This document shows, in pieces, positions 1-7,842 of a stretch of DNA of 64,000 nt. The notes under the pieces were generated by a model. The model saw nothing but the letters and a program-made list of their open reading frames with translations. It was not told the DNA's origin and did not search any database. The stretch is from Bacteroidales bacterium (GTDB taxonomy: Bacteria; Bacteroidota; Bacteroidia; Bacteroidales; UBA932). Every line of letters starts with the position of its first letter. The stretch's first letter is position 1. The position numbers and the translations under genes are program-made. The stretch is from the NCBI GenBank assembly GCA_017619675.1, contig JAFZRX010000008.1:119162-183161 (forward strand), given 5' to 3'.

Positions 1-444
1 AAGACAGTCATTTTAAAATATACGAAATCTGATGGAACTACCCTTGACCTAGGTAATTGGTACACTTGTAACTATGGTTGTTCTGTCCCGGAAGAACCCG
101 GTAATACATATGGATATGGAGAGTTAGATGTTCAATTCCCTTCATATGAGGCCTTAGGGGCTATTTGGGGATGGTTTGATGTCCCATGGTATCTGTCATC
201 TATCCACGGTAATTATGGCTGGGTAATTGAATCAGATCTGGGAGGAGTTGTTTTCGTTCCTGTTCAGAGTTGGGCACCGGGCTCTCATCTTATTTCTACT
301 TACACAATGTATTGGGGAATGGGTGAATGTTATGCTTCCCTGCATCAAGGCTTTACAAGCCAATACTATGTTACCAGTGATGCTCCAGGTGGTTATCAGT
401 TCGACCCGACAGCAAAATGTTTGGCTCGTCCCGTTAAGCCCTGA
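1..444 (+). CDS. C-terminal part of a probable surface protein
   Basis: An open frame enters from the left edge and stops at TGA 442-444, giving the last 147 residues of a protein whose start lies outside the window. The tail is rich in Tyr, Trp and Gly and ends in LARPVKP, which resembles the ending of the next gene (FCPVRLIKK). Such endings recall the C-terminal Fibrobacter-paralogous type domain found on many Bacteroidales lipoproteins, but that is my inference. The gene runs in the same direction as the downstream lipoprotein, 26 bp before its ATG. Function unknown. Confidence 0.55.
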   Translation, partial: KTVILKYTKSDGTTLDLGNWYTCNYGCSVPEEPGNTYGYGELDVQFPSYEALGAIWGWFDVPWYLSSIHGNYGWVIESDLGGVVFVPVQSWAPGSHLISTYTMYWGMGECYASLHQGFTSQYYVTSDAPGGYQFDPTAKCLARPVKP

Positions 445-470
445 CGCAATTCTTGAATAATAAGGTTCAT

Positions 471-2240
471 ATGAAAAAGATATTTGGATTGCTGTTGTGT
501 GCAGCGGCAGTATTGACAGTTTCCTGCGAGAGACAGGAGCAGCCTTTCGGCTTTGGTAATAAAGGAAAGGCAGTGAAGTTTACCACATCAGTGGGAACAA
601 AGACAGCCCTTCAGGGCTATGCCCAGGGCGGCGTGGAGGCCGTGCTCTGGGAAGACGGTGACGTGTTCACCGTCTGGAGCGAGCAAGCCTCCGTTGCCGA
701 CAGCGACCAGAAGTGGGCGGACTACAAGGTGACTGCGCCCGCCGGCGTGGCCACAGCCGTCAACCCCGCCACAGAGGGGGTTGAACTGCTGTGGGGAGAA
801 GGCGCGCACACCTTCTTCGCCGGCTACCCCGCAGGCAAGCTGCAGGGCGACAAGCTATCGGCCAACATCCCTTCAAGCCAGAAGCTTAACAAGCTTGACG
901 ACTACGTCTTCGGCCCGGCGCTGTCGGAGATCGGCTACATGGCCGCCTCCGCCCAGGCGCAGCCCGATGCCGCCACCGTAAACCTGGCATTCAAGCCCCT
1001 CTTCAGCGTATTTGAGTTCATCGTGAGCGCAGGTGAGACCGCCGAGGTCAACGTCACCGACTTCCGCCTGGGCGTCCAGGAGGGCTCCAAGGTTGTGCTC
1101 GCCGGTGGCTTCGCCGCCAACCTTTCCGCCCAGGCCGCCCCGGAAATAGTCGTAGACTATTCCGGTACCTCCGGAGAAATCAAGGCCCAGCTGGGCGACG
1201 GCTCCGGCGTTAAACTGCTCCAGGGCCAGACCCTGACGGTATCCGTCATTGCCCTGCCCCTGGACCTGAGCGCCCTCATCGCATACTTTACCGTAGACGG
1301 CAAAGAGGTAGCGGTACCTCTGGTAAAGAAGGACGGATCGCCCATCCTGTTCCCCGCGGGGCAGAAGGCGCGCGTCACCGCCCTTGGCGTGCTTGCGCCG
1401 CAGACCCCGCCCACCCCTCCTACCCCCGCTGACCCTGTGGTCATCACCGTAGAGATAAACGGCATCCCCGTCACGGATTACGACCTCAGCAAAGAGCCGG
1501 ATCCGGGCCCGGAACTGGATTATAGCGGTCCTTTTGGAGAATTATATCTGACCAGGGGTTACCTGAAAGAGACGGAAGACGGTTATTCTCTTAGCGGAAA
1601 TGACCAGTTAGAGGTCCTGAAGTATTATCAATATTGTGATGCATTCTCCAACGTCCCGTTTCCACGCTATTATCACAGGTTCAGGTGGTCGGAGCCCCCG
1701 GGAGGTACCGGTCCGGACGTCATTGAAGGATACGTGCTCCCTTCACTTGAACAGTACCAGACAATCTTAGGAATAGGTGCTGATGCCCGTCAAGGCGCAA
1801 CTGTTAACGGTGTTTCAGGAAAACACTATGCGGCAGTGGCAGTGGACCTTACAGGTTCTGAATACGAGTCCTATGGACTGTCTGGAAACAATACCATCAA
1901 CGGACTCCTTCTGTTCCCTGACGGCGCTACCTTCAATTGTGCGGAATTGACATCGTTCGATAACCCTCAGACCCTGAACGCCATCACATATGAGAAATAC
2001 CTGGCATTGTGTGCCGGAACAAAGGGCTGCCTGTTCCTTCCATGTGCCGGAAAGATGTATCAGGATGTGAGTTGGTCTGAACCCATAGGTTTCTATCTGA
2101 CCTCATCACGTTCCAATGAGAATTATTCAAGCATGAGGTATGTATTGGAGTTCCATTTGGGAGGCTCTGACGCCCAGATAACAGAATTTGATACAGGAGG
2201 CTCTCCTCAGTTCTGCCCTGTACGCCTGATTAAGAAATAA
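471..2240 (+). CDS. Fimbrillin-like surface lipoprotein
   Basis: A 589-residue predicted lipoprotein. The ATG at 471 is preferred over one at 453 because it opens directly on a signal peptide (MKKIFGLLLC...) with a lipobox cysteine at about residue 19 in VSCERQ. Residues about 30-305 have the fimbrillin-like pattern seen in Bacteroidales adhesin families: TKTAL, then a WEDGD motif, then beta-rich repeats. A Pro-rich linker (PPTPPTPADP) leads to a C-terminal domain of about 260 residues ending in VRLIKK, similar to the tail of the preceding gene. The N-terminal half is much more GC-rich than the C-terminal domain, which suggests domain shuffling. The role is probably adhesion or surface structure; the ligand is unknown. 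Confidence 0.7.
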   Translation: MKKIFGLLLCAAAVLTVSCERQEQPFGFGNKGKAVKFTTSVGTKTALQGYAQGGVEAVLWEDGDVFTVWSEQASVADSDQKWADYKVTAPAGVATAVNPATEGVELLWGEGAHTFFAGYPAGKLQGDKLSANIPSSQKLNKLDDYVFGPALSEIGYMAASAQAQPDAATVNLAFKPLFSVFEFIVSAGETAEVNVTDFRLGVQEGSKVVLAGGFAANLSAQAAPEIVVDYSGTSGEIKAQLGDGSGVKLLQGQTLTVSVIALPLDLSALIAYFTVDGKEVAVPLVKKDGSPILFPAGQKARVTALGVLAPQTPPTPPTPADPVVITVEINGIPVTDYDLSKEPDPGPELDYSGPFGELYLTRGYLKETEDGYSLSGNDQLEVLKYYQYCDAFSNVPFPRYYHRFRWSEPPGGTGPDVIEGYVLPSLEQYQTILGIGADARQGATVNGVSGKHYAAVAVDLTGSEYESYGLSGNNTINGLLLFPDGATFNCAELTSFDNPQTLNAITYEKYLALCAGTKGCLFLPCAGKMYQDVSWSEPIGFYLTSSRSNENYSSMRYVLEFHLGGSDAQITEFDTGGSPQFCPVRLIKK

Positions 2241-2245
2241 AACCG

Positions 2246-2253
2246 TATCTTTG
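2246..2253 (+). promoter_or_regulatory. -7 box TATCTTTG upstream of capsule phosphatase
   Basis: This is an exact match to the Bacteroidales -7 consensus TAnnTTTG, ending 7 bp before the ATG at 2261. No convincing -33 TTTG is visible. If used, transcription would start almost on the start codon. Confidence 0.4.
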
Positions 2254-2260
2254 CTGAACC

Positions 2261-2974
2261 ATGTGGCCGTTCAGCAGGAAATATTCCATTTTGGAAAGCG
2301 GTATCCTTGAAGGAGGAACCGACTGGCACTGCCATATACTTCCAGGGGTTGACGACGGTATCCGTACCGTCCGGGAGTCCCTGGAAGTATTGTCATTCTA
2401 TGAGCAGACCGGTATCCGTGACGTGTGGCTGACCCCGCACATCATGGAGGACTGCCCCAACGGCACGGCGGAGCTGCAGGAGCGCTTCGCAGCCCTGCAG
2501 GCCGCCTACCGTGGCGGCATCACCCTCCATCTGGGTGCGGAGAACATGATGGACAATCTGTTCGCAAGCCGGCTGGCGGAAGGGGACCTTCTGACGGTTG
2601 GGGAGCCAGCAATGACCCTGGTGGAGACATCGTACTATAATCCGCCAATGGGGTTCGAGGATACGCTGAACGATATGATCCTGCAGGGGCGCCGGCCCCT
2701 TCTGGCGCACCCGGAGAGGTATGTCTACATGGAGGAGCGTGACTATGTGCGCCTGAAGCAAGCCGGCGTGCTCTTCCAGCTGAACCTGATGTCCCTGGCG
2801 GGCATGTACGGGGAGCCCGCCGCGCATACGGCCGCCCGCCTTCTGCAGGGCGGCATGTATGACTTCGCGGGATCGGACCTGCACCGCCTGGGCCCCTGGA
2901 AACACGCCATCGGCCAGAAAGTCCTCTCAAAATCCCAAGTCGCCGCCCTCCGCACCCTCTGCACCTCCCGTTAG
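2261..2974 (+). CDS. CpsB/CapC-family (YwqE-like) tyrosine-protein phosphatase
   Basis: A 237-residue PHP-superfamily protein. Metal-binding motifs are visible: DWHCHILPGVDDG near residue 21, TPH near 58, GAEN near 92, an AHPERY motif near 150 and GSDLHR near 205. This is the pattern of the Mn-dependent phosphatases CpsB/CapC/YwqE, which dephosphorylate the tyrosine cluster of bacterial tyrosine kinases controlling capsule assembly. The matching kinase gene (Wzc type) is at 7843-10266, so the two probably form a kinase/phosphatase pair, although the transposase gene and the UpxY promoter lie between them. Length is near the family norm of about 240-255 residues. Confidence 0.88.
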   Translation: MWPFSRKYSILESGILEGGTDWHCHILPGVDDGIRTVRESLEVLSFYEQTGIRDVWLTPHIMEDCPNGTAELQERFAALQAAYRGGITLHLGAENMMDNLFASRLAEGDLLTVGEPAMTLVETSYYNPPMGFEDTLNDMILQGRRPLLAHPERYVYMEERDYVRLKQAGVLFQLNLMSLAGMYGEPAAHTAARLLQGGMYDFAGSDLHRLGPWKHAIGQKVLSKSQVAALRTLCTSR

Positions 2975-3006
2975 CCCCCTTCTCTGTTCTCTTCCGTTTT
3001 ATAGAG

Positions 3007-3108
3007 CTGGCAGCTAAAGAACTGAATTACAGCAAGTTGATAGAACCCAGACCCCCTGTTTTGGGAGGAAGTGGGCTCTTTTATCTTGCTGATAACCAAC
3101 CAGTTATC
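3007..3108 (+). repeat. Left flank of the RAYT gene: direct repeat plus imperfect hairpin
   Basis: The element begins with CTGGCAGCTAAA (3007-3018), repeated exactly at 4110-4121 on the other side of the transposase. An imperfect stem follows (arms 3027-3049 and 3072-3095, core AGCAAG/CTTGCT and CCCA/TGGG). The element ends with CAACCAGTTATC at 3097-3108, a 12-mer found again at 63723-63734 beside another hairpin. Palindromic repeats around a Y1 single-domain transposase are typical of REP/RAYT systems. Confidence 0.55.
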
Positions 3109-3160
3109 TGCCAGCCACGCAGATAAACGTTTAAAAAGAATCACGAACCCCCTTTTCTAA

Positions 3161-3168
3161 TATCTTTG
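3161..3168 (+). promoter_or_regulatory. -7 box TATCTTTG for the RAYT gene
   Basis: An exact TAnnTTTG match lies 24 bp before the ATG at 3193. No clear -33 element is seen. Confidence 0.4.
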
Positions 3169-3192
3169 TCAAGTCATGTGAAAGGTAGATAG

Positions 3193-4107
3193 ATGGGGAA
3201 AGATTACAGAAAATATCGTGATGGTAGTCTTCATCACGTTTTTTGCAAAGCAGTTGACGGAAATATCCTGTTCTATTCGGTCCAGGACTGCATCTTTTAC
3301 TTGACACTGTATTATGTCCTGGCCAAAAGGTATGGGATAAAGACGCTTGCATTTGGAATAATGCCTAATCATGTCCATTCTTTTGAACGGGCTCCGTCTC
3401 TGAAGAAATTCAACCTGTTTCACTGTCGGTTGAATTCAGAATTCACTCAAGGATATAACAAACAACATAACCGGTCCGGTGCCGTTTTTATGAAACCTTT
3501 CGGCTATGCGCCCAAAACCGTAGGTAAGGTGATAAGGGATTGTATATCATATATCGCCAATAATCCCGTGGCCGGAAACCAGGTTTCGAGAGTAGAAGAA
3601 TCAAAATGGAACCTTGTGGGATATTGGAAATCTGACCATCCGTTTTCTGAAAAGATCCAGTTGGAGAAGGTATCTCGTAGAATGAGAAGAGCTGTTGAGA
3701 AACTCCGCCAATATCATAGGGATAACTGTCCGTTGGACTATACCCGACAAAGGGAGTTATTCAAAGAACTGACGTCAAAGGAGAAATACCAACTGATAGA
3801 TAGGATTGTGTCTATGTACAACTGTCTGGATTATGACGCCGCAGCCAGTTACTATAATGGAGATTTTGCTAATGCAATCATTTCTATATCAGCCAATTCA
3901 GGAAAAGAACATGATGTCCCGGACGATTACGAGGACTACAGTGTTTATAATAAGATGATTCAGATTGCCACCAGTTGCGGAATAGCTCCGCTGACTTGCA
4001 ATTATGAAAATAGCCCAGCCGATATGATTAATGACCTGAAGAATCTATTCCGAAAGGCCGGATTTCAGGCCAGGCAGATTCAAAAGTTTCTGCATCTGAA
4101 GAGGTAG
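3193..4107 (+). CDS. Y1 transposase of the REP-associated (RAYT / IS200-like) class
   Basis: A 304-residue protein. The HUH-type metal motif is visible as MPNHVHSF near residue 57, and the catalytic tyrosine is probably in GYNKQHNRSGAVF near residue 90-100, as in RAYT enzymes that nick and rejoin single-stranded DNA at palindromic REP repeats. The C-terminal half (about 170-304) is a basic helical region that classical IS200 TnpA (about 150 residues) lacks. No tnpB is present. Direct repeats of 12 bp at 3007 and 4110, plus hairpins, flank the gene. It stands between the phosphatase gene and the capsule promoter and appears intact. It may be domesticated rather than an active insertion sequence. 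Confidence 0.82.
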   Translation: MGKDYRKYRDGSLHHVFCKAVDGNILFYSVQDCIFYLTLYYVLAKRYGIKTLAFGIMPNHVHSFERAPSLKKFNLFHCRLNSEFTQGYNKQHNRSGAVFMKPFGYAPKTVGKVIRDCISYIANNPVAGNQVSRVEESKWNLVGYWKSDHPFSEKIQLEKVSRRMRRAVEKLRQYHRDNCPLDYTRQRELFKELTSKEKYQLIDRIVSMYNCLDYDAAASYYNGDFANAIISISANSGKEHDVPDDYEDYSVYNKMIQIATSCGIAPLTCNYENSPADMINDLKNLFRKAGFQARQIQKFLHLKR

Positions 4108-4109
4108 GA

Positions 4110-4186
4110 CTGGCAGCTAAACTTCTGATTAACAGCCAACTAAAGAATAGGCACTCTCTATGGTTTGTAGGGTGGTGGGGTGGGGG
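4110..4186 (+). repeat. Right flank of the RAYT gene with direct repeat and G-run
   Basis: CTGGCAGCTAAA at 4110-4121 repeats 3007-3018. It is followed by CTGATTAACAGCCAACTAAAG (4125-4145), which resembles CTGATAATCAGCCA at 63649-63662. A G-rich run (4170-4186, four G tracts but one only GG) ends the segment and might form a weak quadruplex. Confidence 0.45.
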
Positions 4187-4266
4187 TAACTTGTTGAGAT
4201 TCAAGAAAATAAGTGCCAGGACCTAAGGAAGGAACGGGGGAGAGAGGAGTGAAAGGGCGACAAAGA

Positions 4267-4298
4267 TTTGTCTTTTGTAATTATTTTCGGTATTTTTA
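4267..4298 (+). promoter_or_regulatory. Candidate capsule-operon promoter
   Basis: TTTG at 4267-4270, a 20-bp spacer and TATTTTTA at 4291-4298 (7 of 8 with TAnnTTTG) fit the Bacteroidales primary sigma pattern. It lies about 150 bp before upxY, leaving room for the untranslated leader on which UpxY-type regulators act. I do not see a pair of inverted repeats bracketing it, so inversion control is not supported. Confidence 0.5.
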
Positions 4299-4444
4299 CA
4301 ATTAATACACCTATAGGTGTATCCGGATGGGAGAATTCCTCTCTTGGATAGGAGCCGGGTCTCCTGTCTGTATCGTCGGGAGCAAACAACGTTCAGCTGC
4401 CGACACTCCAATTATACCCTTTACAGAAACCAAACCCGCACCCG
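4299..4444 (+). promoter_or_regulatory. upxY leader with an 18-bp perfect palindrome
   Basis: The leader contains ATACACCTATAGGTGTAT (4305-4322), a perfect palindrome beginning just 6 bp after the -7 box, so it lies at or beside the probable start of transcription. A small hairpin-prone stretch (GGAGCCGGGTCTCC, 4351-4364) follows. By analogy with Bacteroides fragilis capsule loci this leader is where premature termination and UpxY recruitment would occur. The palindrome could instead be an operator. Confidence 0.4.
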
Positions 4445-5086
4445 TTGGAAAACTGTACTACAGACCAAAAACCTGATTCAATAGGAATTCTGGACACCAC
4501 TCCGAATCAGAGAGAGTGTGTAAAAACAGACCAGAAAGAAAGATTGGAAGTGGACCAGAGAGATGTTGAGGAAGGGGAGAAGAAGGATAAGAGGAATTGG
4601 TACGCGATCAGAGTGTTCAATAACCATATCTTCCGGATCAAGGAGGAGTTGGACAACATTGGCGTGCAGACTTACATGGCACTGAAGAAGGCGTTGAAGC
4701 CGGGTATGCGGACGGTACAGTTGGCGCCGTCGCTGTTGTTCGTGCGGTGGGATGCGGAGAGGCTGTCGGCTTTCAAGCAGAAGCATTTCAGCGAAATCAT
4801 GGTATACAGGAAGGCGGAGGGGACGGAGCCGGCGGTGATTGATGAGAAGGAGATGGAGATGTTCATGCTGGTGACATCGGCGCTGGGAGGGATGGATGTT
4901 GAGGTGACGGACAGGGTGTTCGACTTTCAGCAAGGAGAGAGGGTGCGCGTGACGGAGGGGCCGTTCAAGGGGGCGGAAGGAATTGTAAAGAGAATCAAGA
5001 AGGACCGCAAGCTGTTGATAGAGGTGAGCGGAGTTGTGGTGGTGGCCGTGTCCCACATACCCGGCCAGTTCCTGGAAAGAATTTAG
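4445..5086 (+). CDS. upxY: UpxY-family NusG-like capsule antiterminator
   Basis: A 213-residue NusG paralogue. The NGN domain starts at about residue 51 (NWYAIRVFNN) and the KOW motif is at about 165-195 (GERVRVTEGPFKGAEG). UpxY proteins bind RNA polymerase at their own capsule leader and let it read through the long operon; here the gene heads such an operon, 16 bp before the next gene. No in-frame ATG exists between the upstream stop (4349-4351) and the NGN domain, so a TTG start at 4445 or one slightly downstream (4544) must be used. The polar 50-residue N-terminal extension is longer than I expect for the family. Confidence 0.88.
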   Translation: MENCTTDQKPDSIGILDTTPNQRECVKTDQKERLEVDQRDVEEGEKKDKRNWYAIRVFNNHIFRIKEELDNIGVQTYMALKKALKPGMRTVQLAPSLLFVRWDAERLSAFKQKHFSEIMVYRKAEGTEPAVIDEKEMEMFMLVTSALGGMDVEVTDRVFDFQQGERVRVTEGPFKGAEGIVKRIKKDRKLLIEVSGVVVVAVSHIPGQFLERI

Positions 5087-5102
5087 ATACTAAGACCAAT
5101 AT

Positions 5103-6986
5103 ATGACCATCAGATCAATTATCCAGTCAATTGTTCAGAGATTAAAGAGGAGTTATATGAGCCGTAGTTCCATCTTTGTGATGGACCTGCTGCTGTCAAT
5201 GCTGGCGTCAGTGGTAGCGGCTTTCTTCGCGGATATAGTACTGGGACATTTCCATATATTCCCGCTGGGAGAGCCCCGGCTTAAAGCGTGGTATGTTGCG
5301 GTGGGGGCGGTGGCATCGGCAATTGCGTTCCTGTTGTTCAAGACATACAGGATAGTGATCAGGAGACTGGTTGTAAAGGATATGCTGGCCTTTGCGGGAG
5401 CGGCTGCCATAAAGGGAATCCTGATGCTGCTGGTTACGTATCTGGTGAACCGCTGGGCCAGGTCAATGATATTGATCATAACCTTTGACGCACTGGCAAC
5501 GGTATTCCTGCTGGTGTTCGTGAGGGTGTTGATGATCCTGATATGGGAGCACTTCAACCGCAGGATCCAGGAGAAGTACAAATACAAAAGAGTAATACTT
5601 TACGGCACATCGGACAAGAGCGTGGCCAATATAGTGCGCCTTCAGAATTCCACCCACTACAAGGTGGTGGGATTCCTGGATGAAGGCGCCGCGGGCAGGA
5701 CAATAGAGGGCCTGCCGGTCCTGGTGGCCAAGGATGATGCCACCATGGAGAAGGCCCTCCTGGACAACCGCATAGACGCCGTCCTGTTCCCGTCGGACAA
5801 GGCGGCGCAGGCGGAAGAGAACAGGCTGATCCACTTCTGCGCTCTGAAAGGCATCCAATGCCTTGTAGTGCCGTCAGTGGATGAAGTTGTGGAAGGCGAG
5901 GCTATCCTCCGTCCGCGGGAAATCAAGATCGAGGACCTGCTGGGCAGGGAGGAGATACAGATTTCGCTGGACGCCATAGCCGAGAACTTCCGGGGGAAGA
6001 CCGTCATGGTGACGGGCGCCGCCGGCTCAATCGGTTCCGAGCTGTGCAGACAGCTCGCAACCCTGGGCGCCGGCCGCCTTGTCCTCTATGACAATGCTGA
6101 AACCCCCATGCACAACCTCCGCCTGGAACTGGAGGACCGCTTCCCGCACCTGGACTTCGCCCTGATCATAGGCGACGTGCGGCACCTGGAGCGGCTTGAC
6201 TACGCCTTCCGGACGTACCGTCCGCAGGTCGTATTCCACGCCGCCGCCTACAAGCACGTCCCCCTCATGGAAGAGAACCCCTGCGAAGCCGTCCTTGTGA
6301 ATGTCTACGGCACCCGCAACGTCGCAGACAAATGCCTTGAATACGGCACGGAAGCCATGGTCATGATCTCCACGGACAAGGCCGTCAACCCTACCAGCGT
6401 GATGGGCTGCACCAAGCGCCTCGCGGAGATCTATGTCCAGTCCCTCTCCCTTGCCAAGAAGGGCACCCGCTTCGTTACCACCCGTTTTGGCAACGTCCTC
6501 GGTTCCAACGGCTCGGTAATCCCCCGTTTCAAGGAGCAGATAGCCAAAGGCGGCCCCGTCACCGTCACCCACCCGGAAATCAACCGCTTCTTCATGACCA
6601 TCCCCGAGGCCTGCCGCCTTGTAATGGAAGCCGCCACAATGAGCCGTGAGAACCAGATCTTTGTCTTTGACATGGGCACCCCCGTCAAGATAGCGGACCT
6701 GGCCAAACGAATGATACGCCTTGCCGGCTTTGAACCGGACAAGGACATCAAGATAGAATACACCGGCCTCCGCCCCGGCGAAAAACTCTACGAGGAAGTC
6801 CTGGCCACCGACGAGAACTCCCTCCCGTCGTTCCACCCCCGCATCAGAATCGCTAAAGTACGCAACTACGAATACGAAACCATGGATCCAATATTCAAGA
6901 AATTGGATAAACTCGCCCGCGAAGTAGATGTCCCGGCCGTGATGTCTCTGATGGAAGAAATCGTCCCTGAATACAATAAAAAATAA
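5103..6986 (+). CDS. CapD/WbpM/PglF-type membrane UDP-sugar 4,6-dehydratase
   Basis: A 627-residue protein of the long CapD class. Residues about 25-150 hold four hydrophobic segments. A CoA-binding-like Rossmann region follows (RVILYGTSDKS near 165), then the SDR catalytic domain from about 300 with the NAD motif GAAGSIGSE and STDKA, where the usual YxxxK is replaced by MGCTK. Enzymes of this type convert UDP-GlcNAc to the 4-keto-6-deoxy sugar that starts bacillosamine, QuiNAc or FucNAc branches. It probably supplies a precursor to the DegT aminotransferase at 30695. It lies second in the capsule operon, 6 bp before the export gene. Confidence 0.9.
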   Translation: MTIRSIIQSIVQRLKRSYMSRSSIFVMDLLLSMLASVVAAFFADIVLGHFHIFPLGEPRLKAWYVAVGAVASAIAFLLFKTYRIVIRRLVVKDMLAFAGAAAIKGILMLLVTYLVNRWARSMILIITFDALATVFLLVFVRVLMILIWEHFNRRIQEKYKYKRVILYGTSDKSVANIVRLQNSTHYKVVGFLDEGAAGRTIEGLPVLVAKDDATMEKALLDNRIDAVLFPSDKAAQAEENRLIHFCALKGIQCLVVPSVDEVVEGEAILRPREIKIEDLLGREEIQISLDAIAENFRGKTVMVTGAAGSIGSELCRQLATLGAGRLVLYDNAETPMHNLRLELEDRFPHLDFALIIGDVRHLERLDYAFRTYRPQVVFHAAAYKHVPLMEENPCEAVLVNVYGTRNVADKCLEYGTEAMVMISTDKAVNPTSVMGCTKRLAEIYVQSLSLAKKGTRFVTTRFGNVLGSNGSVIPRFKEQIAKGGPVTVTHPEINRFFMTIPEACRLVMEAATMSRENQIFVFDMGTPVKIADLAKRMIRLAGFEPDKDIKIEYTGLRPGEKLYEEVLATDENSLPSFHPRIRIAKVRNYEYETMDPIFKKLDKLAREVDVPAVMSLMEEIVPEYNKK

Positions 6987-6992
6987 CACAAT

Positions 6993-7829
6993 ATGAAAAG
7001 CAGTCTCACAATCCTACGGGGCTTGGCGCTAGCGGCAGCGCTTGCAGCGCTGGCCTCCTGCGCAACCCCCAAGAACATCGCCTACTTCCAGGACGCCAAC
7101 AATGGCTCCACCATGACAGTAGACCAGATTCAGCCAATCCGCATCAAACCGGCTGACCAGATATCAATCATTGTCAATGCCCTTGACCCTAATGTATCGG
7201 CGATGTTCAACCTGCCATACTACTCCAACAGGATAGGGGAGACGCAATCGTTGACCGCCACTACCGGATCATCATTCTCCTCCGCGACAAACATTTCCGG
7301 ATACACGGTAGATCCTGATGGTTATATAGACTTCCCGGTCATTGGCAAGGTCCAACTCTCCGGCAAGACCCGCCAGGAAGCAACTGAATACATCAAGGAG
7401 CTCCTCATAGCCAGCCGCCAAATCAAAGATCCGGTGGTCACAATAGAGTTCATGAACCTTGGTTTCTCAGTCCTTGGTGAGGTCACCCGCCCAGGCCGTT
7501 TCAAGATTGACCGAGACTACTTCACCGTCCTGGACGCCATTGGCCTCGCAGGAGACCTGACCATCAACGGTCAGCGTGAAGACATCACCGTACTCCGTCA
7601 GGACGGCGACAACCAGCACATCTACAAGCTGAACCTCCTGCGGGCACGCCAACTTTACACCTCTCCCGCTTACTACGTACAGCAGGGAGACGTCATCTAC
7701 GTAACGCCTAATGATCGCCGCCGCCGTGACTCCACTGTTAACGGCAACAACGTCCGCAGTTCATCCTTCTGGCTGTCCCTGGCATCGCTGGGAACATCCA
7801 TCGCCCTGTTAGTTTTGAGATTATTATAA
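6993..7829 (+). CDS. wza: Wza-type polysaccharide export lipoprotein
   Basis: A 278-residue protein with a signal peptide and lipobox (ASCATPK, cysteine about residue 23). The poly-export domain follows (RIKPADQISIIV near 50) with an SLBB-like region near 155-230 (GFSVLGEVTRPGRF). A hydrophobic C-terminal helix (SFWLSLASLGTSIALLVL) is typical of Bacteroidales members. It would form the outer-membrane polysaccharide channel working with the Wzc-type kinase 13 bp downstream. Closest functional family: Wza/KpsD. Confidence 0.9.
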   Translation: MKSSLTILRGLALAAALAALASCATPKNIAYFQDANNGSTMTVDQIQPIRIKPADQISIIVNALDPNVSAMFNLPYYSNRIGETQSLTATTGSSFSSATNISGYTVDPDGYIDFPVIGKVQLSGKTRQEATEYIKELLIASRQIKDPVVTIEFMNLGFSVLGEVTRPGRFKIDRDYFTVLDAIGLAGDLTINGQREDITVLRQDGDNQHIYKLNLLRARQLYTSPAYYVQQGDVIYVTPNDRRRRDSTVNGNNVRSSSFWLSLASLGTSIALLVLRLL

Positions 7830-7842
7830 CCCTACCACTCAT

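Noticed and set aside
4267-4444. Invertible capsule promoter
   Set aside because: No inverted-repeat pair brackets the promoter and no invertase gene is nearby. The palindrome is a single compact site.
6027-6989. Long minus-strand open frame opposite the CapD-type gene
   Set aside because: It is a codon-bias shadow of the GC-rich dehydratase gene, which has clear family motifs.
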